Assembly (NCBI GenBank): GCA_003313425.1
Contig: NHZP01000011.1
Location: 682,001-746,000, forward strand
DNA: 64,000 bases
Direction: 5' to 3'
From: Pseudopyrenochaeta lycopersici
Lineage: Eukaryota; Ascomycota; Dothideomycetes; Pleosporales; Pseudopyrenochaetaceae
Shown here: in pieces, positions 12,855-24,584 of the stretch
How the letters are laid out: every line of letters begins with the position of its first letter
Numbering within the stretch: position 1 is the first letter of the stretch
Program-made: the position numbers and the translations under genes
The notes under the pieces: generated by a model
Told to the model about the DNA's origin: nothing
What the model saw: only the letters and a program-made list of their open reading frames with translations
The model's database searches: none

Positions 12855-15800
12855 ATGGCGGAGATACTGGAGAAGATAAAGTAAGTTTACTATCACCTCC
12901 TTCATCCATACCTCAACATTAACCATTTGGGTCACTACACACACCCTAGAGAACATATCCCTCTCGCCCCTTTCTCTCACCATTTGTCTACCCTCCCAAC
13001 CATGTCTGACCTTTTTGCGTGCAATAGCGAGCTCCGGGAGCTACCCGAGGAACAGCATCTTTTTTGTCCTCGTATCGGCGACGATGGCTCCGTATATTAC
13101 GATGAAGACGTTGCCGCTTACCCACCCGAAACCGATCCTGCTGAACTCGAAGATCGCAAGCTGAAGCTACAAGAAGCCGAAGAACGAAAATGGTCATCGC
13201 TGAAGGCAATGGAGATACTGGCATTTGATGGGGAGGAAGCAGCACCACACAAGGAATGGCTGATAGGCCGCCTCAATCACCTTATGCAGAGTTGCGATGT
13301 TTGTGTGAGGGTCTTTCACCAATCGAGGGCGGAATGGAAAACTCGCCTAATAGACTCCTACGACGAGGAGAACATCGGTGACTTCCTACAAGTGATAGAC
13401 GATCAATGTTTGGGGCGCATACAGCAGGGTCTGGACAATGCAAATACCATTTTGAGCAATGCTGAACCGAAGGCTCGCTCAGTGCGACTGCTTCCGAGCG
13501 AGAGCACCTACGGCTTCTTTGAGGCACTCAGTTGCGACGCATTGATACGAAACGAAGAACTCCTGCAGCGGCACTTCGACGCACCATTTGACATGGTCCA
13601 GACGAAGAAGCGCCTAAAAGTTCAGACCTTCCTCCCAGCCATGACACGATTCTTGTTTAGCCGAAATGAGAGACGCCAGAAGTGGGCAGTAGATTCGTGG
13701 TCTATGTTCAAGCGCAACTTGCTGAAATCGGAGTTTGAATGGGCCGTGCGAGACCACTTAATAGGCATCATGATGAAGGTCCAGATGAACAATCTCGATC
13801 TATCGCTTGTACCTCTATTCTGGGATGGTGCGCGTCTGATCGTCAACAGAATGGACAGGGAGTTGATAACGGAGTCTATTCGAGGCCTCGATGGAGACTT
13901 CTACCGATTAATGCTTGACCACCTTTCACTCAAGTCAGAAGGCTTTCTAGATCTGATCGCTAGTATGAAACAACTATTAGAGAAGTCCCCTGTTGACTTC
14001 TGGGACGGTATGAACGCCGTCACTCCATCCATCGCGACTGTTGTGGAGCAAGTCTTCAACAGTCCCGTTCTGAACCAGTTGCTCCTTGCAGCAACGAAAG
14101 ACAACAAACAAAGCATAGATAATCTCGATGCTGCCTTCAGCTGGGTTTCACCATTTCTCAAGTCAATCAAAGAATCGAACCTTGGTCCAGCGATCAGGCC
14201 CTTCGCGCATGCGCTCCTTGGCCGCTTCCAATCAAATCAGTACTCATCAACGTCACGAACATATTGCTTCAAGGAGGGCCTGAAGGTCTTGGATTACGCT
14301 TTCCGGAGGATGGGAGAAGGCAAGACGATTGACAAGTTCGTGGGGCAGCCGACGGTGAATGGTATGTTGGATATGCTATCCAACCACATACAGCTGCTTG
14401 TGACAAGCTTGAAGCATTTCAAGAGTAAACCGGAGAATCAGGAGGAATTCCAGCTGGCTCTTTCTGTTATTCAGCATGCCTTCCAGCTAGAAGCGCAGTC
14501 CCTGATTGTTGAGAGGCAGCTTATATCTGCCAGGCAACCGTCACCCACTGAGACACCACCGTCCAGTCCGATATGGAAGACCGTCTTGAAAGCGATAGAC
14601 TCCGAGAGTCTAGAACTTGCAACCCATCTACTCATAGCTGGTAGAGGCTTGATTGGGCTTGAGCCGCTACAAATGAAGTCTGGCATAGACAAGGTACCTG
14701 CAACGGTACGGCATTTTAATGACCGCTTTAAGCTTCTATCTCAGTCGATCACTGATGTCGTTGATCGCTTGTCGGAGTTCGACCCATCTCAGCTTCGGGC
14801 TCTCTTTGGTAAACCAGCAGCAGCTAGTGCTATTGTCTCATTACTCTTTTCATCTACAGAAGACACAAGGAACTCTGCCATCGAGCTTCTGAAGGTCATC
14901 AGCTCCGAGGATGAACGTCGGAATGCTCTGCAGCATATATTGAGAGTGCACTATAAGAACGTCATCCTCGGTATTTCAGATTCGGTCCGGCAAGTCAGGC
15001 ACAAGAAGGCTTTTGCTCCCGCACCAAGTATGATTCGGACTTGCTCAGATATTATTGATGTCATGTGCAACTCTCAAGATGGTATCCTACGCGCCCGGGA
15101 ATTCGACTCTGGAGACGCTGGAGCAACGATGAACCTCTGGAAGAATCTTTGGGATTCACTTACGATGATTTTCGCAACCACCGAAGCCTGGAGTAATCTG
15201 GGATTTTACGATAAGCATATGATGATGGACTTCTGCCGAGATACCATGCAGTTTGCGGACCTACTCTTTGATCAATGTAGCATTTTCGCTACTGCACTGA
15301 AGGGTTCGTCCACGGATGACGAGGAAAGTACGTCGAAGACAGAATTGCTCAAGGAGCTGCTGGAATTGCCTGCGAACGCAATGGAAGGCCTCGCGAAGTG
15401 GCTTCGTCTTCGCGATGAGTTCTTGTCTAGCAAGTCTGTCACACTGATCAGTAAACTCCTTGTCCGGCTTCACCGCGTGTCCATCGAAATTGATCCAAAC
15501 ACGCTCTCCTATATGGAGAGGGTGCTCTCCGGTGACGTTCGTGCAAAGCTCAGCACGACGCAACAGGCCGAGCTGCAACAGGCTCTCGAAACGCACCTTG
15601 GTCGACCGCTGATCAAAGAAGAAGAAACTGTCAAGCCAAAACAGGGCTCGCTCAGCAAGTGGATGTCTACCGGTACAACATCGTCGCCATCTGAAGCCAA
15701 AGCGAAGCTGCTTGCCAGTCTGACTTCGGGATCTAGCGCGTTTCAGGAGCGACGAGAGCAGATGAAGGCTTCGGAAGCCAAGGCTGTCAAGCAGAAAGCC

Positions 15801-18800
15801 GTGGACGACCAGAAAAACGCTCAACAAGCCGAGTTTAAACGAAAGCGTCAGCTTGAGCTGCAGAAACGTGAGAAGGAAAAGGCTGCTGCGATCGCCAAAG
15901 CCAAAGCAGCCAGGGGCATTTCGACACAGACTGCTGAAGCAGGATCTGGACTGGAAGGCTTGGGTGTTCTAGGCAAAGACCAAGCGACGAAGGGAGAAGG
16001 GCTGATGCACTCATCAGACGAGTCTGAAGACGAAGATGGCGATATTGACGAAGATCTTTTCGGCTTCAAGACCTCGAAGATGAAGACTGGACCAAAGACT
16101 AATATCGTCAATGAAGTCAAAATTCAGATGCCAATCAAGAAGAAGAGGGTTCAAAGATCTATCAAGGACATGCGCGCTCGTCTGGCACCGGATTTATCTT
16201 CTTTACATCGTACTATCCTTGGCTGGGACTACTTCCATGAAGGTGATTTTCCTCCAAAGTCGAGACCAGACATCTACTCCAAAGTTCCGAGCACATTCCG
16301 CACTCCGAACGACTATCAGTCAACTTTCGAACCTCTGTTGACCCTCGAAGCATGGCAAGGCTTTGTCAAAGCTCGTGAAGAGAACCAAGCCAAACCTTAT
16401 GAGGTTCGAATCACATCGCGAGCCAGCGTTGATGCTTTCCAAGAAGTTGGCAGCACGATGACTCATGTAGAGAACCGCGACATATTTATCTCTGAGGGCG
16501 ACATTATCTTGCTGTCACAATCCAATTCTCCCTCCGCTGATGAGCCAACATGTCTAGCAAGAGTCTTCCGCGTAAAACGAAAGCAGCAACATATCGAAGT
16601 CTCATATCGTGTTGTACCAGGAAACCCTCTTTCATCCGCACTGCAACCGAACAACACTATTCGCGGTACCAAGCTCCAGTCTATAACCCCTCTGGAGCGT
16701 GAGTACGGTGCGCTGAAGGGCCTTCAATACTACGACTTGTGCGACGAGATCATACGGGCAAAACCTTCCCCGCTTCTCACCTACAAAGATAGCCAGATTC
16801 AGCCACTGATCTCAACTTACAATGTGAACAAGGCGCAGGCGAGAGCTATCAAGTCAGCTATGGACAATGATGCCTTCACATTAATTCAAGGGTGAGGCAG
16901 CTCATGCATATGTCATCGAGAAGAATGTTAACAGTGCCACAGACCGCCTGGTTCAGGAAAGACCAAGACAATCACAGCTATCGTAGGAGCCATTCTGACA
17001 GACAGCCTTCGCAACCGAGGAACAGCGATTACAGTTCCTGGTCAGCAACGTTCAGATGCCGCCTCAAAGAAATTGCTTGTCTGTGCACCCAGTAATGCTG
17101 CCGTCGATGAGTTAGTCATGCGTTTCAAAGACGGTATCAAAACACTGAGCGGCGAAGCACGCCAAGTCAATATCGTGCGTCTAGGTCGCAGTGATGCTAT
17201 CAAGGCCAATGTTCAAGATGTAACGCTAGAAGAGCTTGTCAACAAGAAACTCGGAGTGAACCCAAATAATGGGAACGATCAAGAAGCGACACGGAAGCTG
17301 TTCCAAGACCATAAGCAAATATCTGAGCAGCTGAGACAGGCCTACGAGCAGAGAGACAGTGGCGAACTGAAGGGAGATGCTGCTTCAAAGCTTGCAGATG
17401 ACATCAATGCTCTGAGAAGACAAAAGACCGCGCTAGGAACGAAGATTGACAATGCGAAGGACGACGAGAAACTCGCAAGCCGAAACGCTGACCTAAATCG
17501 ACGTAGAGCACAAGAAGCAGTCCTGAACGGCGCACACATCATCTGTGCAACGCTCAGCGGATCTGGACACGAGATGTTTCAGGGTCTTAGTATCGAGTTC
17601 GAGACGGTCATAGTCGATGAAGCCGCGCAGTGTGTTGAGATGAGCGCACTCATTCCACTGAAATATGGATGTGCTAAGTGTATCCTCGTCGGAGATCCCA
17701 AGCAGCTGCCCCCAACTGTGTTCTCCAAAGAAGCAGCTCGCTTCCAGTATGAGCAGAGTTTATTTGTTCGCATGCAAAAGAACCACCCTAACGACGTGCA
17801 CCTGCTGGATACGCAGTACCGTATGCATCCAGAGATCAGTCTGTTCCCAAGTCGGACCTTCTATGATGGCAGGCTCCTGGACGGTGGCGATATGGCCGGT
17901 CTTCGCAAGCAACCCTGGCATCAAAGCATGTTGCTTGGACCGTATCGCTTCTTCGATGTCCAAGGTCAACATCAAGCAGCACCAAAGGGCCACTCGCTCA
18001 TTAACATCGCTGAAATCAACATCGCGATGCTGCTGTACAAGCGCCTTACCTCCGACTACCCTGACTATGACTTCAAAGGCAAAGTTGGTATCATTACACC
18101 ATATAAGAGTCAACTTCGAGAGCTAAAAACGCGCTTTACCACCGTATATGGCGCTTCGATCGTGGAAGACATCGATTTCAATACCACAGATGCGTTCCAG
18201 GGTCGAGAGAGCGAGGTCATCATCTTCTCCTGTGTGCGAGCTTCCCCGGCTGGCGGCATCGGCTTCCTGCAGGATATCAGACGTATGAACGTCGGCCTCA
18301 CACGTGCTAAATCTTCGCTATGGGTTCTGGGCAATTCTCAGTCGCTTGTTCGAGGCGAGTTCTGGAAGAAGTTGGTCGTGGATGCACAGGATAGGAAGCG
18401 ATACACGACTGGCGATGTACAAAAGATGCTGAACCAACACTCAAGCAAATTCCCAGCGCCTAAGGAAGGATATGTTCAGCCCAATCGGCCATTACTAGAA
18501 GTCAAGTCAGAGCCGATGAGCCGGTCGGGAAGTAATCAGTCTAATGGCTCATCGAATTCAGATCGACAGCCCATCAAGCATGAGATTAAGCAGGAAAGCC
18601 ACAATGAGTCGACTCTGGTGCATCACGGCAAACGCAAATTCGAACAAGACAGCAACAGTGACCAAAAGGTCAAAAATGAGAGCAGTGACGTGGATATGGA
18701 GGATGCACCGTCAGATTCCGCATCCAATACACTCAATGGCGGTAGCGGTCGCTCAACACCAGCTTCTTTTTCAGAAGCTCCGCGCAAGAGTGCGACGCCT

Positions 18801-18950
18801 GGTGTCGAAGCAAACAATGGCGCGAGTGGCACAGACAGTTCTAGAGATCCAGGCAATATAATGGGTGGGATGTCGAAGCCGAAGATTCGAAGACGACCGC
18901 GAGAGCCGCCAAATCCGTTTATTAAGCCCAAGAAACCGAGGACTGGCTGA
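12855..18950 (+). CDS. SEN1: Sen1 RNA/DNA helicase (superfamily 1)
   Basis: I place the start in a 26-nt first exon (12855-12880), then 13028-16891 and 16943-18950; the three lengths sum to exactly 1966 codons including stop (1965 residues). Downstream starts in the same frame at 12927 or 13002 are possible but give a less family-like N terminus. The N-terminal 1100 residues are the helical SEN1_N region. The helicase core has GPPGSGKTKT (Walker A, around residue 1297, created across the 16892-16942 intron), DEAAQ (Walker B near 1522), GDPKQLPPTV, DAFQGRE and GLTRAK. The C terminus is serine-rich and ends in a basic K/P/R tail, probably a nuclear localisation signal. Sen1 unwinds RNA-DNA hybrids, terminates noncoding RNA transcription with Nrd1-Nab3 in yeast, and limits R-loops. 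Confidence 0.93.
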
Positions 18951-20353
18951 GAAGAATACGAGCTCAAGGACAGGGCTTGACGAATGTGTAGTAGTTTTTT
19001 AGTTTGTTTGCATGAGAGTGGTCATTTCTTCGTTGGGCATACCAGCGACGGCGTTATTCAATCTGGAGATGATGGACACGTGCTCAGCATTTGCCAGGCG
19101 TTTATGCTCCTCTTGAGTCTGCCCGCAGCAGGCATCTTTGCATTATCACCATAATCTAGTTAGCTTGTAGTTGCTTTTTAGAAGGCTTTACGCCGATCTC
19201 CCTTGAAATTTACCTAGGCTGAAGGAGATTGGCCGCGAGGCTTACGGGTCGCTCGTGGCTGGAATCTGACTGGGCAGTGATCGACCGTCAGTGCACGTAT
19301 GCCGCGTGTGGAGTGAACTTCTGTGATTTTGTTGATGCTGGAGCCCGCCGATCGTGAACGTTCGGACCCATTTGCTCAATTATGAGGAATGGCGAACTTT
19401 TGGCGCGGTTTGCATGGTGATCGTGGCTCCCTCGTCAGCTTTCTGGTTTGACTCGCAACTTCCCTTGCGCATTAGAGTCGGCCATGATACCTTGGGAACA
19501 TAAACCATGCGTAGCGCCGTAATCCAGGGCCAGTTTGTTAATTTCTCATTTTCGTTGATTTCGTAACTACAACGGTCTTCACAATACCCGTTAACGATCG
19601 ACATTATCCCTTCGGCGCTTTCCATCGGGCGCAGAGCACCCCCATCGACAAGATCCCTCTCTCGGTGCTGGGAATAGCAAGTTACACAGCGTTCTCGCTT
19701 TTCCCATCCCCCCATTTTACCCCGTGCCAATCCACTCGTACATCCGTACTACGTTCCCGGCCACTGGTTTTTGTCATCAGCTAGCCGCACAACTTCTGGA
19801 TCGAGGCTCTAGATCACAGAATACGCTGTCGTCGGAAGTGAAGTCACAACATGGTTCGTTCAGTGCATTTACTTATGCCACGTTCATAGCCCCATATCAC
19901 ATATCACTGAATATATCGACTATCCTTTCATTATATCGTCTGTTAGGCCGTCAGCTCCCCAAAGGCCCCACACCTTCCAGGTCAGTCGATTTTCACCAGC
20001 CATCTGCTTCGCTGGCAATATACTGCAGTGTCACATTACCTCACCTCTCGCTACGAAAGCTCGAAAACTAATCCCTACACTCAGATCCGCCTCCCGTTAC
20101 ACTACATGTTATCTCCTCCCTTCAGACTCGAAAGGTGATCTATTTTGCAGGGACATTGGACGCACATAACTCTGCCAGTCGCCATAACCCCTGGCTAAGG
20201 TTACAATCAACTTTCAGCTGTCTTCGCGAGATACAACACCAGTGCATCTGCTGAGCTACCGGTCTTCTGGTTGTGCCACGTTCTTGAGCATCATTCCCTG
20301 TTCTACAGGCCCAAACGGTCATCACAGCTCGCGCTTTGGCATCACCCGGGTAG
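18951..20353. other. Intergenic region, promoter of the 766-residue protein
   Basis: Runs of about 1.4 kb without a supported gene. A 116-codon minus frame (19380-19730) and a 115-codon plus frame starting at 19724 lack any recognisable domain and sit in promoter-like pyrimidine-rich DNA. The last 500 bases are C/T-rich on the + strand and probably form a long 5' leader. Confidence 0.35.
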
Positions 20354-22654
20354 GTGGAGGGCTGTTATCCGAGACCTACTTTTAGTCGCCTTGCCAGCCT
20401 GGTTGCGAAGATGTTACTTTCTTCTATGTCCACAGAGAGCCTCTTGAATTCATTCCCAATGTTCGGCCATCCTGGAATTAGTGCGCTCGAATATGCCGGA
20501 AGTCTTGAGGCTATCCGCAACAAAAGGAACACAAGCGTGACGTTAGAGTCGCTCAAGCGCAAGTCTACTTCCTCGGCGCAGGACGAAAACACAACTCCCC
20601 CGACCACTGCAGGCACGGAACCGCCTATTGATGCTGATTTGTTGCCACCGGTCCATCTTATTGATGAGTTCGGGTGTCAACAACGACGGAGAGGGATCTT
20701 CGTCAATCACACTCCAAGAGACTTCGAGATGCGGTCGTCGCAAACGGTTGAGGTATATCGGCCTTCCAGAGCTTCGAACGAAAACTACTCGAGGCCACGA
20801 ATATCTTATCAAGCCAGTTCCACTGTCACCAGTCCGGTATCCGAAAGACAGCAACGGGACACTGTGTCAATGGATTCACACACTGCGGAGAGTCGGCTGA
20901 CGATTAATCCTGATGCTCCAATTGAGCTTGAAGCTACAGAAGTATTCATGGCCTTACCTGCAAAGGTCTACAAACCGTCAAAGACAACGGATCGACGCTC
21001 GGTATCAGTTCCCCTAAACGGTGGTGATGCATACCAGCCATATTATGTCCCTGCCGACGGCCACCATAGCAGAGAGGTCAGCGTGCGAAGCGTCAGCAAC
21101 TCAGTCCAAAAGCCGCAAGAGAAAAAGCGGCAACGACGACAGACACCCTTCAAAATCATCAGTCCAAAGTCGACTAATGTCGCTCGGCATGCGCCATTGG
21201 AGCCTTGGGTTGCTGAGCATCAGCGTAGAGGAACCAATGATACCATTGACTTTTCTTCACATGCGGAGACAGAGATTGTGGGAGAGATTGGGACTTTTGG
21301 GGTGATTCAAAGGTACTTCGACAGCCAAACAGGCGGCCCGGTATCGTCATCAGAGGCCCTCTGCCACACCTCTCCTCCAACCCCATCAAATGTCCCACTC
21401 CAGGCTTCTTCAGAGCCATATTTACAGAAGTCATTCAAGGAACCCATTGCTGTTTTTCCGCTTGACATACTGGAGCTTATAGATGAGCCACCACCAGCTG
21501 TGCCAGACCGGAGCCCAAAACGACTGACTAACCCAAATTTCCCGCTGCACATCAAGTCCACGCTGTCCATGGATTCCGAGTTTACCTTTGCAGCCGACGG
21601 GCAATGCTCCTCATACGATGAGAAGACCGACGATCTCTACATACCGAAGAAACGAGAGCAGGAGGGCATCGAGGTCAGGCAAGCCGCTCGGGCTGGCTCA
21701 TCAAATCTAGGGAGAATGGCGCCACCGATACTTGGCCATGGTGCATTGAAAGCGAGTAGCGACTTGGGCTTGAACGATCTCAGTTACTACCTCAAACATA
21801 CAGGGCCTTCAATTGATCCTCAGCCAACCATACGACAGCGAACGAGGAACGGCGTGAAGATGTTCCGGGTCAAAGAGAGAAAGACTCTTGCAGCAAGGGT
21901 TGGGTCCGTTGAAGGGTCTCCACAAAGGGCACGGAAGCAGGCTCCCGTGCCGACCTGCGCTCGTGAAATGACAACTTCGGGTGGAGCGAGACATCTGAAA
22001 ATCATCATACCTATAGAAACGTTATCGGGTAGCCAAGCAGTTTCGCTCCCGGTATCCCAGCCAAGAACGCAGCGTCGCTCGAGACATGTGTCTATTGTTA
22101 CCTTTACCGAGGAGATGCTGAATCCGCTTGCGGGTCCGGACATCGAGCGTATGCTATCAGGATTGGAGACCCCTACTCGGTCGTGTTCAGAGCCACTTTC
22201 TGTGTCGCCACGCAGCCCCAAAAGACCTGCTAGATCGCCCAAGCCAGTCCCCGTGAATGATCATCCACTAGCGTCTCGCGAAGAACAAACACGCGCTCGC
22301 AAGCTGCGAGATCTTCAGCGTATCAAGGGTAAGCCTTTGCCCATATACAAAAATGTTAATCAACACCCCGACGCTGTCACTGGTGCCCTTCCAACGCCAG
22401 CCCACACCCTAGAACCTATCAACAACGCATTACCGAGCAGCCTCCATGAGGACGAGGGCATAGATGAAGCTGAGTATATCGAAGAGGACAGTCCAGCGAA
22501 TAAGATGATTCAGCTTCAAAGCCAGGTAGTTTTACTTCAGCAACAGAATACCGAGCTTACAGAGGCGCTGGCGAAAGTGGTAGGACTGGAGCTTGAAGAG
22601 GGTGAATTGAAGAGTGAAGACGTGCTAAATGCCTTCCGGCAAGTCAGAGTCTAG
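20354..22654 (+). CDS. Large disordered hypothetical protein with C-terminal coiled coil
   Basis: One uninterrupted frame of 766 codons. A second in-frame ATG at 20411 gives MLLSSMSTESLL and may be the true start, because the first 19 residues look less ordered. The protein is rich in serine, proline and charged residues and appears mostly disordered. It has a fairly conserved-looking block, RRGIFVNHTPRDFEMRSSQ (about residues 112-130), several SP/TP sites (SPRSPKRPARSPK) and a predicted coiled coil from about residue 716 (MIQLQSQVVLLQQQNTELTEAL). No enzyme motif, signal peptide or membrane segment is visible. The length and absence of stops show it is a real gene. Function unknown; SP-rich and coiled-coil character suggests a scaffold regulated by proline-directed kinases, which is inference only. 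Confidence 0.75.
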   Translation: MEGCYPRPTFSRLASLVAKMLLSSMSTESLLNSFPMFGHPGISALEYAGSLEAIRNKRNTSVTLESLKRKSTSSAQDENTTPPTTAGTEPPIDADLLPPVHLIDEFGCQQRRRGIFVNHTPRDFEMRSSQTVEVYRPSRASNENYSRPRISYQASSTVTSPVSERQQRDTVSMDSHTAESRLTINPDAPIELEATEVFMALPAKVYKPSKTTDRRSVSVPLNGGDAYQPYYVPADGHHSREVSVRSVSNSVQKPQEKKRQRRQTPFKIISPKSTNVARHAPLEPWVAEHQRRGTNDTIDFSSHAETEIVGEIGTFGVIQRYFDSQTGGPVSSSEALCHTSPPTPSNVPLQASSEPYLQKSFKEPIAVFPLDILELIDEPPPAVPDRSPKRLTNPNFPLHIKSTLSMDSEFTFAADGQCSSYDEKTDDLYIPKKREQEGIEVRQAARAGSSNLGRMAPPILGHGALKASSDLGLNDLSYYLKHTGPSIDPQPTIRQRTRNGVKMFRVKERKTLAARVGSVEGSPQRARKQAPVPTCAREMTTSGGARHLKIIIPIETLSGSQAVSLPVSQPRTQRRSRHVSIVTFTEEMLNPLAGPDIERMLSGLETPTRSCSEPLSVSPRSPKRPARSPKPVPVNDHPLASREEQTRARKLRDLQRIKGKPLPIYKNVNQHPDAVTGALPTPAHTLEPINNALPSSLHEDEGIDEAEYIEEDSPANKMIQLQSQVVLLQQQNTELTEALAKVVGLELEEGELKSEDVLNAFRQVRV

Positions 22655-23289
22655 AGGACACCATGCCGGAGCCATAGAAAGGCGAAGAACACATGAATGA
22701 GTGTGTGAGGATGGCGAGAAACAGGAGCGATAAGATGAGAAGTGATTGCGTTGTTAGTGGACCCGCTACCAGTATGTTTATGCTTTGTCCGCTTATCAAC
22801 GGCCGCTGCAGAAACGAGATATATTCTACTTTTGTATCAATATCGAAACTATGTCTCAACAAATGTGCTCCAATTCAGGAACCAAATCGCCACGGTGACG
22901 ATCATGACGTCTCTTGTCTTGGGTGCCCTAAATTTAGACACCGGTTCCTGAATGCTTAGCCTGGTGGCCTTTCAGCTGTCAGCTGCCAGCCAGCTTGCTA
23001 ATGTTGAGCAGCAGTACTTGAACAGGGTACTTCCACACTAAATAGATCCAATCTTTTCTTTTTCTCAAATTTGCCGAAATTGAGTGACCGCCATCTGAAT
23101 TTCCCAGTACAGCAAAGCCGCGGTTTAGAACGCTCACCGCCGTCTTATCGATAACCAATAAAACATTGAAACACCCCGCGATCTTCAAAACCAGGGGTCC
23201 AGGAAACTCAATCGCTGCGCTTCACAAACCTTCGCTCTTTGTCTTCACCGTCTTCCGCCTCATTTCTATTTGAGCAATCACATAGCACA
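22655..23289. other. Intergenic region before GNA1
   Basis: No supported gene. It holds the 3' end of the preceding gene and the Gna1 promoter; short plus frames at 22693-22959 overlap each other and lack domains. The 60 bases before position 23290 are C/T-rich with a CACAATG start context. Confidence 0.4.
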
Positions 23290-23947
23290 ATGTCCTCCAA
23301 CGATTCATCAGGCCCGCTTTTCAGCGCCAGCCTCATATCCCCAGAAGTCCTCAAAGCCCTTCCAGAAGGCTATAGCTGCCGGCCCCTTGAAAAGAAGGAT
23401 TACCACAATGGCTTTTTGGACGTTTTGAGGGTGCTCACTACAGTCGGTGACATCACCGAGGTACAATGGAACGAACGCTACGAGTGGATGTCTCGCCGCA
23501 ATGACGAATATTTCCTGCTCTGTATCACCGATTCGAGCAACGCAATTGTCGGCACCGGCGCGCTTATTGTCGAGCGCAAGTTCATACATCAATTGGGGCT
23601 GGTAGGGCATATTGAGGATATCGCAGTCGCGAAGGATCAGCAAGGGAAGAAGTTGGGCCTGAGGATCATTCAGGCGTTGGACTTTGTGGCGGAGAAGGTC
23701 GGGTGCTATAAGGTATGTCGGAGTCCTATTCAATTGCAAAAATCCGGATTAGCAAGCATAGGGCTTGAATGAACCACTGCGGGGGCGATGATGCCGAGAG
23801 ATCCTGGGATCAAGCAGGATTGAGAATCTGAGGCTGACAAGAATCCCTCAGACTATCCTCGACTGTTCGGAAGCCAACGAAGGGTTTTACGTCAAGTGCG
23901 GCTTCAAGCGGGCGGGTCTCGAGATGGCACACTACTATGGACGGTAA
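23290..23947 (+). CDS. GNA1: Glucosamine-6-phosphate N-acetyltransferase
   Basis: Two exons (23290-23712 and 23852-23947) encode 172 residues. The intron has donor GTATGT and a CTGAC branch point. The GNAT fold is plain: acetyl-CoA loop VAKDQQGKKLGLRIIQAL (Q-x-x-G-x-x-G type), preceding strand GHIEDIAV, and a C-terminal block TILDCSEANEGFYVKCGF with final MAHYYGR. Gna1 makes N-acetylglucosamine-6-phosphate from glucosamine-6-phosphate and acetyl-CoA, a step toward UDP-GlcNAc for chitin, N-glycans and GPI anchors. Yeast Gna1 has 159 residues, so the length is normal. Without splicing, the frame runs 20 codons into the intron and stops, which explains a false short product. Confidence 0.93.
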
Positions 23948-24584
23948 GCCAAATGGTGGATTTAAAGTATGAATAGAACGGGCGGCTGAGCCTGCGGTAG
24001 CGGCAAGCTATAAATGCATTTGGAGGCGTTATTCAAGAGGGCCACTGCTCCAGGATCCATATGCTGGAATCGAGGATAGACGCTTGGTAGAATATATGAA
24101 ACCAACTGGTACCCAAACTAAAGAACTGTCTTTAAGATTTCGTGATCCGGATTGGGGCCAGCGTTATAACTGTGCTTTGCGCCATTGTCGAGAGATATTT
24201 AAATATTTGCACGAGTACATACCTCTTCGACGCTTGATAGATATAAATTTGCAAAATATTGAGATTTAGCTCACGAGATTGAGCTGGACTAGCGCATATG
24301 TTCTTCGTTCTGCGCATACTCAGTTGTGAACTCACCATCAAAATTCTCGCCTCAACTCCACTGTCAACCTAGCACAACTAGCACTTTACTCTGCACGCGG
24401 GAACCACCGAAAAGCCTTTGCTGCACACACAACCCGATTGCGATATCCTCAAATCACAGCGCTACGAAATTTACCGTTAGAACGAGATTTTGTCCTATGC
24501 CGCGTGAGCTGCAAAGCTGGATCGCACTTTTCAGTGCAATACCAACAAATTATCAAGAAATAGCGTTTGGGGGCCTCAGACAGC
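23948..24584. other. Intergenic region between GNA1 and TRM44
   Basis: No supported gene. Contains the Gna1 terminator region and Trm44 promoter. Minor frames (24084-24269, 24326-24592) have no recognisable content. Confidence 0.4.

Noticed and set aside
15261..15827. 188-codon minus-strand frame
   Set aside because: Lies fully inside the continuous Sen1 coding frame and shows no domain.
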